Below are positions 1 to 5,315 of a DNA stretch of 7,258 bases, one piece after another. The notes below the pieces were generated by a model. That model was not told the DNA's origin, ran no database searches, and was given only the letters and a program-made list of their open reading frames with translations. The DNA is from Eubacterium sp. CAG:252 (GTDB lineage Bacteria > Bacillota > Clostridia > Lachnospirales > Lachnospiraceae). The position numbers and the translations under genes are program-made. Location: contig FR886266.1 in the NCBI GenBank assembly GCA_000436535.1, positions 1-7,258 of the forward strand. Direction: 5' to 3'. Every line of letters begins with the position of its first letter. The stretch's first letter is position 1.

Positions 1-683
1 GAGCATGCCGTAACTCAACTAACATCAAGAACAGACAGCCAATCGGCAAGCTGTACATCAAGGCTGACTGGAAGTTAAACGAATACTTTACAGCTATCAT
101 AGCAGATGAGCTTAATGTTAAGGAAGTTGAGTACACAGATGATGTAAGAGCATTTACTTCATACTCATTCAAGCCACAGTTAAAGACACTTGGACCAAAG
201 TATGGCAAGCATCTTAATGCTATCAGAGCAGCACTTTCAACACTTGATGGCAATGCAACTATGGATGAGCTTAACGCTAAGGGTTCATTTACAATCAATG
301 CTGATGGTGAAGATATCGTTCTTGAGAAGGATGATGTTCTTATAGAGATGACTCAGAAGGAAGGCTTTGTAGCAAGCTCTGACAAGGGTATCACAGTCGT
401 TATGGATACTAACCTTACACCAGAACTTATCGAGGAAGGCTTCGTAAGAGAAATCGTAAGTAAGATCCAGACTATGCGTAAGGACGCTGGATTTGAGGTT
501 ATGGACAAGATTACTGTATATGTAGATGGTAATGACAAGTTAGCAGACCTTATGAAGAAGAATGAGGAGCAGATTAAGAGCGTTGTTCTTGCTAATTCTA
601 TTGAAACAGGTAAGACAGCAGGATTCTCTAAGGATTGGGATATCAATGGTGAGAAGGTTGTGCTTGCGGTTGAGAAGAACTAA
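1..683 (+). CDS. ileS: Isoleucyl-tRNA synthetase, C-terminal part (5' end outside window)
   Basis: IleS charges tRNA-Ile with isoleucine in the cytoplasm. Only the last 226 residues are here, read in the frame beginning at base 3 and ending at TAA 681-683. The HIGH and KMSKS catalytic motifs and the editing domain lie upstream of the window. The segment opens with the RNSTNIKNRQPIGKLYI motif of the class Ia anticodon-binding region. This is followed by the FKPQLKTLGPKYGKHL-type stretch and the ELIEEGFVREIVSKIQTMRK helix, both characteristic of the longer, eukaryote-like (type 2) IleS. Only one cysteine is visible, so the Cys4 C-terminal zinc module of E. coli-type IleS is absent; this fits type 2. 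The gene is last in its transcript, being followed by a strong terminator. I am confident of the family; the type 2 assignment rests on the tail alone. Confidence 0.94.
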   Translation, partial: ACRNSTNIKNRQPIGKLYIKADWKLNEYFTAIIADELNVKEVEYTDDVRAFTSYSFKPQLKTLGPKYGKHLNAIRAALSTLDGNATMDELNAKGSFTINADGEDIVLEKDDVLIEMTQKEGFVASSDKGITVVMDTNLTPELIEEGFVREIVSKIQTMRKDAGFEVMDKITVYVDGNDKLADLMKKNEEQIKSVVLANSIETGKTAGFSKDWDINGEKVVLAVEKN

Positions 684-711
684 TATGTTTGTTTAATAGA
701 CAATATCTAAG

Positions 712-767
712 AAAATTACGGTTCTAAATGTACCTTGTAAGGGAAGTTTAGAGCCGTGATTTTTTTT
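712..767 (+). terminator. Rho-independent terminator of ileS
   Basis: An 11-bp stem with one G-U pair joins 718-728 (ACGGTTCTAAA) to 747-757 (TTTAGAGCCGT), and T8 follows at 760-767. The stem can extend outward by pairing the A-run at 712-715 with the T-run. A small CCT/AGG hairpin can cap the 18-base loop. It lies 28 bases after the ileS stop, as expected for the end of that transcript. Confidence 0.93.
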
Positions 768-768
768 A

Positions 769-831
769 GGAGGGTTTGAATATTTCAGAGTTTATATGTC
801 TATATGTCTTAAATTGGAGGTGGTTTGAATA
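769..831 (+). repeat. Short direct repeats between ileS and glgP
   Basis: GGAGGGTTTGAATA at 769-782 recurs as GGAGGTGGTTTGAATA at 816-831, differing by two extra bases. Between them TATATGTC is tandemly duplicated (793-800 and 801-808). The sites lie upstream of the glgP promoter and downstream of the ileS terminator. Nothing shows a function; they may be chance in AT-rich DNA. Together with the terminator and promoter, this is all I can identify in the 320-base gap 684-1003. Confidence 0.4.
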
Positions 832-886
832 AAGTTATAAAAAGGAACTGTTATTTAGTGAGAATTTTGAATAATATGGAAATAAA

Positions 887-915
887 TTGCAATAAGTTTA
901 TTAATCGTGTATAAT
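887..915 (+). promoter_or_regulatory. Sigma-A-type promoter for glgP
   Basis: A TTGCAA -35 box (887-892) and a perfect TATAAT -10 box (910-915) are separated by 17 bases, the ideal spacing. Transcription would start near 922, giving a leader of about 80 bases before the glgP start codon. A second TATAAT at 954-959 has only a poorly spaced TTGAAA/TTTGAA upstream and is a weaker alternative. No convincing CcpA (cre) site is visible nearby, although catabolite control would be plausible for this gene. Confidence 0.8.
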
Positions 916-1003
916 TTAACTATTATATGTGTTTGAAATGAAACTTATGGCGCTATAATATATACATTTGCGATATATCTATATTTAAGGAGGAGAAGAA
1001 TTA

Positions 1004-3481
1004 ATGATGACAAGTACAGAAGCATCTTTTAGCAAGGAAGAATTCAAGAAAAAAGTTGTAAGTAATTGTAAGTCTCTCTACAGAAAGAATATTGATGAGG
1101 CTGATAAGCAGCAGGTATTCCAGTCAGTAGCATATGCAGTTAAGGACCTTATCATAGATAAGTGGATAGCTACACACAAGACATACGATGAGGAAGACCC
1201 AAAGGTTGTATATTATATGTCAATGGAGTTCCTTATGGGACGTGCGCTTGGTAATAATATGATTAACCTTACTAAGTATCACGAAATAAAGGAAGCATTA
1301 AATGAACTTGGTCTTGATATCAATGTTATCGAGGATCAGGAGCCAGATGCAGCCCTTGGTAATGGTGGTCTTGGAAGACTTGCAGCATGTTTCCTTGATT
1401 CGCTTGCAACACTTGAATATCCAGCTTACGGATGTGGTATCAGATATAAGTATGGTATGTTCAAGCAGGAGATAAAAGATGGATATCAGGTTGAAGTTCC
1501 TGATAACTGGTTAAAGGATGGCAATCCATTTGAAATTAAGCGTTCTGAATACAAGTACGAAGTAAAGTTTGGTGGATATGTACGTTCTTACAGAGATGAA
1601 GCAACAGGACGTGATATGTTCGTTCAGGAGGATTACCGTTCAGTTATAGCTGTTCCTTATGACCTTCCAGTTATCGGATATGGCAACAATACAGTTAATT
1701 CACTCAGAATATGGGATGCGGAGCCAGTTAATACATTTAACTTAAGCTCATTTGATAAAGGTGATTACCAGAAGGCTATCGAAGAAGAGAACCTTGCAAA
1801 GAATATCGTAGAAGTTCTTTACCCTAACGATAACCACTATGCTGGTAAGGAATTAAGACTTAAGCAGCAGTATTTCTTCGTATCAGCATCAGTACAGAGA
1901 GCTGTTGACAGATATAAGAATATGCACAATGGTGATGTGAGAAAGCTTTACGAGAAGGTAACATTCCAGCTTAATGATACACACCCAACAGTTGCAGTTG
2001 CAGAGCTCATGAGAATTCTTATGGATGAGAATGGTCTTGAATGGGACGAAGCATGGGATATTACAACTAAGACAGTTGCGTATACTAACCATACTATTAT
2101 GGCAGAAGCCCTTGAAAAGTGGCCTATTGAATTATTCTCAAGACTTCTTCCTAGAATTTATCAGATAGTAGAAGAGATTAACAGAAGATTTGTAGAAGAG
2201 ATTAAGGCTAAGTATCCAGGGGACCAGGAAAAGGTTAGAAAGATGGCTGTTATCTATGACGGTCAGGTTAAGATGGCTCATCTTGCTATATGTGCCGGTT
2301 ACTCAGTTAATGGTGTTGCAAAGCTTCACACTGAAATATTAGAGAAGCAGGAGCTTAAAGACTTCTACGAAATGATGCCTGAGAAGTTTAACAACAAGAC
2401 TAATGGTATAACACAGAGAAGATTTCTTCTTCATGCTAATCCACTTCTTGCAGACTGGATTACAGACAAGATTGGTGATGGCTGGATAACAAACCTTAAG
2501 CAGCTTGAGAAGATGCTTGTATACGTTAATGATGAGAAGGCAAGACAGGAATTCATGCAGATAAAGCATAAGAATAAAGTAAGACTTGCTAAGTATATCA
2601 AGGAACACAATGGTATAGATGTCAATCCTGATTCTATATTTGATGTTCAGGTTAAGAGACTTCATGAATATAAGAGACAGCTTCTTAACATACTTCATGT
2701 TATGTACCTTTACAACGAGATTAAGAAAAATCCAGATATGGATATAGTTCCTAGAACATTTATCTTTGGTGCAAAGGCAGCAGCAGGCTACAAGATTGCA
2801 AAGCAGACTATAAAGCTTATCAATAATGTTGCTGACGTAATCAACAATGATGAGTCTATTAATGGAAAGATTAAGGTAGTATTTATCGAGAACTACAGAG
2901 TATCTAACGCAGAGATTATATTTGCAGCAGCAGATGTATCTGAGCAGATATCAACAGCATCTAAGGAAGCTTCTGGTACAGGTAATATGAAGTTTATGCT
3001 TAATGGTGCCATAACACTTGGTACTATGGATGGTGCTAACGTTGAGATAGTTCAGGAAGTTGGCGAAGAAAATGCAGTAATATTCGGTCTTAGCTCTGAC
3101 GAAGTTATACGTTACGAGAACGAGGGCGGATATGACCCTATGGAAATCTTCAACAATGACCAGGATATCAGAGAGGTTCTTATGGAGCTTATCAATGGTA
3201 AGTACTCTAAGGAAGACCCGGAAATGTTCAGGGATATTTACAACTCACTTCTTAATACTCAGGAAGGAAGAAAGGCAGATACTTACTTCATACTTAAGGA
3301 CTTCCGTTCTTACGCTGATGCACAGAAGAAGATTGATGCAAGATACAGAGATGAAACAAGCTGGGCTAAGACAGTTATGATTAACTCATTCAAGGCTGGT
3401 AAGTTCTCATCAGACAGAACTATTGAAGAGTATGCTACAGACATCTGGAAGCTTACAAAGACACCAGTTAAGTTAAAGTAA
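1004..3481 (+). CDS. glgP: Glycogen/alpha-glucan phosphorylase (GT35)
   Basis: Cytoplasmic PLP enzyme that splits alpha-1,4-glucans with phosphate, releasing glucose-1-phosphate from glycogen or maltodextrins. The protein is 825 residues, the normal family length. Recognisable motifs, in order: YYMSMEFLMGRALGN (70-84), the glycine loop LGNGGLGRLAACFLDS (from 118), GIRYKYGMFKQ (from 145), NDTHPT (324-329), YTNHTIMAEALEKWP with H363 matching catalytic His377 of rabbit phosphorylase, NGITQRRF (467-474), VKRLHEYKRQLLN (550-562, with R552 and K557 matching phosphate-contacting Arg569 and Lys574), and SGTGNMKFMLNGA with PLP-binding K663. It is therefore intact and probably active. The AAGGAGG at 987-993 favours ATG 1004 (10 bases away) over the adjacent ATG 1007. 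It has its own promoter and terminator, so it looks monocistronic; no glgA, glgB or glgC neighbour is visible. GlgP versus maltodextrin phosphorylase (MalP) cannot be settled from sequence alone. Confidence 0.97.
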   Translation: MMTSTEASFSKEEFKKKVVSNCKSLYRKNIDEADKQQVFQSVAYAVKDLIIDKWIATHKTYDEEDPKVVYYMSMEFLMGRALGNNMINLTKYHEIKEALNELGLDINVIEDQEPDAALGNGGLGRLAACFLDSLATLEYPAYGCGIRYKYGMFKQEIKDGYQVEVPDNWLKDGNPFEIKRSEYKYEVKFGGYVRSYRDEATGRDMFVQEDYRSVIAVPYDLPVIGYGNNTVNSLRIWDAEPVNTFNLSSFDKGDYQKAIEEENLAKNIVEVLYPNDNHYAGKELRLKQQYFFVSASVQRAVDRYKNMHNGDVRKLYEKVTFQLNDTHPTVAVAELMRILMDENGLEWDEAWDITTKTVAYTNHTIMAEALEKWPIELFSRLLPRIYQIVEEINRRFVEEIKAKYPGDQEKVRKMAVIYDGQVKMAHLAICAGYSVNGVAKLHTEILEKQELKDFYEMMPEKFNNKTNGITQRRFLLHANPLLADWITDKIGDGWITNLKQLEKMLVYVNDEKARQEFMQIKHKNKVRLAKYIKEHNGIDVNPDSIFDVQVKRLHEYKRQLLNILHVMYLYNEIKKNPDMDIVPRTFIFGAKAAAGYKIAKQTIKLINNVADVINNDESINGKIKVVFIENYRVSNAEIIFAAADVSEQISTASKEASGTGNMKFMLNGAITLGTMDGANVEIVQEVGEENAVIFGLSSDEVIRYENEGGYDPMEIFNNDQDIREVLMELINGKYSKEDPEMFRDIYNSLLNTQEGRKADTYFILKDFRSYADAQKKIDARYRDETSWAKTVMINSFKAGKFSSDRTIEEYATDIWKLTKTPVKLK

Positions 3482-3501
3482 AATAAATAATGTAGAATAA
3501 T

Positions 3502-3571
3502 ATCTATCCGGTATTCATACACTTTATCTAGGAGGCTAGGTAAGGGGTATGAGACTGGATAGATTTTTTTT
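3502..3571 (+). terminator. Long hairpin + T8: glgP terminator overlapping the next gene's start
   Basis: The left arm 3502-3531 pairs with the right arm 3536-3564 over about 28 bp, with one bulged A (3513), one A/G mismatch (3521/3546) and G-U wobbles. The loop is GAGG (3532-3535). The outer 8 bp (ATCTATCC with GGATAGAT) are perfect, and T8 (3564-3571) follows directly. It starts 20 bases after the glgP stop, and no other terminator candidate lies there. The AGGAGG at 3530-3535 sits in the tip, and the ATG 3549 of the downstream reading frame is inside the right arm, so readthrough RNA would hide that start. Confidence 0.85.
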
Positions 3572-5027
3572 GCCACGGATTGTAATACAGTGTATACAGG
3601 CGGTAAAGGATAACATAGATGCGGTGGTCACAGACAAGCAGTATGCGGCTTATAAGAAGGCAAGAAGGAAGCATACAGGTGCATATAAAGAAAATGCAGT
3701 TAATACAAGTGCATATTATGCAAATATGAATTATGACCCCAAAACACATAATAGAAAAGCAGATAGTGGGAAAAAATATAACGGGGCAAACGGCATAATA
3801 TATAAGGCAGGTTCAGGAGAACATAGCACAAGAACCTACGGCAGTAACAAAGGCAGCATAATAAAAAGAGAAGATAATGGGGGTTATGTAATAAGCAGCT
3901 GCGAGGCAGGGGAGTACGACTACAGGGATTATAATTATTACAACAAAGGCAGTCGCAGCCGTAACAGAACGAAAGAAGAGAAAAGTCCGGATAATAGTGT
4001 ATACATAAACAATAGATTTGAAAAGGATGACATATATCAGGAGTACAGTACAGAGGATAACAGAATAAGAAAGGCTGTAAGGCGTGATATAGCAGGAAAA
4101 TGTATGGCGGTAATGATATTTATCGCCATTTATTTGTTAGTGCCGACTATTATAACGATGAGGCTTACGGGGGTTGTTGACACTGTTGTGAGTGAGGAGA
4201 TTACAGACGGAAAGACAGTGACAGTAAGCTATAAAAATGCAACACAGTCGGTTGATGTTGAGAAATTCATAGCAATGGTGCTTGCTGACAGGCTGTATAT
4301 GGGTGATGAGGTTGAACTTCTCAAGGCGGAAAGTATTATGATAAGAACAGATATATACCGGATGATGGGGGAACAGATGAATATAGACTGTGAGCAGCTT
4401 GGAATGTCTTATCTTACAACAAGCCAGATGAAGAAAAAGTGGAGTAAGGATTATTCGGATAATTACAATCTCATAAATGACTGCGTGACGGCGACTAATG
4501 GAGTGACTATAACATATAACGGGCAGTATATTGATGCAAGATATACTTACATATCGGCAGGTTCAACACTTTCAGGTCAGGAAATGTTAGGAGAAAACTA
4601 TGCGTATCTTACAGCGGTGGAGTGTCCTAAAGATAAGGAGGCGGAGGGGTATCTTGTAGTTAAGACGGTAAGCAGCAGGGAATTTATAAATGCATTTGAA
4701 AAAATGTACGATGGATTAAGCCTTAGCAAAAAAGACCTTGATAAGCAGGTGCAGACAGTGTCAGCAAGTAAAGAGGGATATGTTTCCAAGATGCAGGTCG
4801 GCAATATCGTTATGACAGGAAGTACATTTGCAAGGATATTAGGACTTAATTCGTCGGATTTCAAGCTTGAATATATGGACAGCGGCGTAAAAGTGACGAC
4901 AATAGGTGCCGGTGACGGAATGGGAGTGAGTGTATACACGGCTCAGAATATGGCAAAGGAGGGTGCATCCTACGAAGATATTTTAAAGACATTTTATAGT
5001 GGAGTCAGTGTCGGGGAGAGTGCGTGA
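3549..5027 (+). CDS. SpoIID/LytB-like membrane-anchored protein, divergent
   Basis: Probable envelope protein of 492 residues. Residues 1-182 are hydrophilic, rich in Tyr, Asn, Lys, Arg and Gly, probably disordered and cytoplasmic. A single membrane segment spans about 185-204, after basic residues. The external part (206-492) resembles SpoIID, a peptidoglycan lytic transglycosylase of sporulation: DVEKFIAMVLADRL (236-249), VELLKAESIMIRT with E256 aligned to the catalytic Glu, YNGQYIDARYTYISAG (from 323), and a C-terminal GDGMGVSVYTAQNMAKEG...SYEDILKTFYSG block (from 455). The usual GHG of that block is GDG (D456). The external part contains no histidine, so canonical activity or zinc binding is doubtful. 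The start is uncertain: AGGAGG lies 13 bases before ATG 3549 and inside a terminator hairpin. GTG 3624 after AAAGGA (3605-3610), or ATG 3726, are alternatives. Codon choice (ATA, AGG, GGG, CGG) differs from glgP and from the phosphatase gene. The SpoIID relationship is by motif only. Confidence 0.72.
   Translation: MRLDRFFLPRIVIQCIQAVKDNIDAVVTDKQYAAYKKARRKHTGAYKENAVNTSAYYANMNYDPKTHNRKADSGKKYNGANGIIYKAGSGEHSTRTYGSNKGSIIKREDNGGYVISSCEAGEYDYRDYNYYNKGSRSRNRTKEEKSPDNSVYINNRFEKDDIYQEYSTEDNRIRKAVRRDIAGKCMAVMIFIAIYLLVPTIITMRLTGVVDTVVSEEITDGKTVTVSYKNATQSVDVEKFIAMVLADRLYMGDEVELLKAESIMIRTDIYRMMGEQMNIDCEQLGMSYLTTSQMKKKWSKDYSDNYNLINDCVTATNGVTITYNGQYIDARYTYISAGSTLSGQEMLGENYAYLTAVECPKDKEAEGYLVVKTVSSREFINAFEKMYDGLSLSKKDLDKQVQTVSASKEGYVSKMQVGNIVMTGSTFARILGLNSSDFKLEYMDSGVKVTTIGAGDGMGVSVYTAQNMAKEGASYEDILKTFYSGVSVGESA
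3570..3598 (+). promoter_or_regulatory. Possible promoter just downstream of the hairpin (weak)
   Basis: TTGCCA (3570-3575, five of six consensus bases) and TATACA (3593-3598, four of six) are separated by 17 bases. If real, it would start transcription near 3605, past the terminator, and would force a later start codon for the SpoIID-like protein, such as GTG 3624. The -10 box lacks the conserved final T, so this is only a candidate. Confidence 0.25.
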
Positions 5028-5118
5028 CGTAAGAATAAACATTACATACGATTAATAATTCTTTACTGATATTTTACTTGAAGAAGCATATAGATTTTAA
5101 GAATACTCTTTATATTAT

Positions 5119-5208
5119 AAGCAATCTTTGATTAATAAACATTTATGCAGGTCTGCACAATACATACCGCAGATGGTAAATGTGAGTTAACCGGAGGTTG
5201 CTTTTTTT
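5119..5208 (+). terminator. Long imperfect stem-loop with T7 (terminator or structured leader)
   Basis: GCAATC (5121-5126) pairs with GGTTGC (5196-5201), directly followed by T7 (5202-5208). Inside, TTAA (5132-5135) pairs with TTAA (5187-5190), and ACATTTA (5139-5145) pairs perfectly with TAAATGT (5177-5183). The apical part has two mutually exclusive hairpins: TGCA-GGTC-TGCA (5146-5157), or TCTGC (5152-5156) with GCAGA (5169-5173). It probably ends the SpoIID-like transcript, about 90 bases past its stop. It could instead act as an attenuator in the phosphatase leader. I recognise no known riboswitch class here. Confidence 0.55.
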
Positions 5209-5225
5209 GCTGGAAAACAGGGATG

Positions 5226-5257
5226 AATATGGAATATATCCGGCAAAATATGGAATA
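5226..5257 (+). repeat. 11-base direct repeats 21 bases apart, upstream of the phosphatase gene
   Basis: AATATGGAATA occurs at 5226-5236 and again at 5247-5257, separated by ten bases. The start-to-start distance of 21 bases is two DNA helical turns, the spacing of paired binding sites for a dimeric regulator on one DNA face. They lie between the T7 run and the phosphatase start, 59-90 bases before its ATG. No confident -35/-10 pair was found in this stretch, so where they sit relative to the promoter is unknown. Confidence 0.5.
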
Positions 5258-5304
5258 GCATTGTTGCTGTCAGGGATTAAAAAGTATGGCAGTAACGTAA
5301 TATC

Positions 5305-5310
5305 AGGAGG
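5305..5310 (+). promoter_or_regulatory. Ribosome binding site fixing the phosphatase start
   Basis: A perfect AGGAGG lies five bases before ATG 5316 and 14 bases before the next in-frame ATG (5325). This supports 5316 as the start and gives a signal peptide beginning MRRMKK. Confidence 0.85.
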
Positions 5311-5315
5311 AAGAT

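Noticed and set aside
776..832. 18-codon TTG-started mini-ORF after AGGAGG upstream of glgP
   Set aside because: The AGGAGG is only about one base from the TTG, too close for initiation. The frame lies upstream of the predicted glgP promoter, so it is probably not transcribed.
3132..3380. 82-residue + strand frame within glgP
   Set aside because: It is out of frame inside the conserved C-terminal part of glgP, has no ribosome binding site, and shows no recognisable protein motifs.
353..3749. Minus-strand open frames inside ileS, glgP and the start of the SpoIID-like gene (353-646, 1889-2092, 2339-2698, 2431-2625, 3310-3576, 3528-3749)
   Set aside because: All lie opposite well-supported genes, show no recognisable motifs, and have compositions expected from reading conserved codons backwards.
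4598..4939. 113-residue minus-strand frame within the SpoIID-like gene
   Set aside because: It is antisense to the most conserved SpoIID motif region and has no supporting features of its own.
5029..5066. AT-rich inverted repeat (GTAAGAAT with ATTCTTTAC) just after the SpoIID-like stop
   Set aside because: It needs a bulge, has almost no G-C pairs and no T-run behind it, so it is not a credible terminator. The stem-loop at 5119-5208 is a better candidate.
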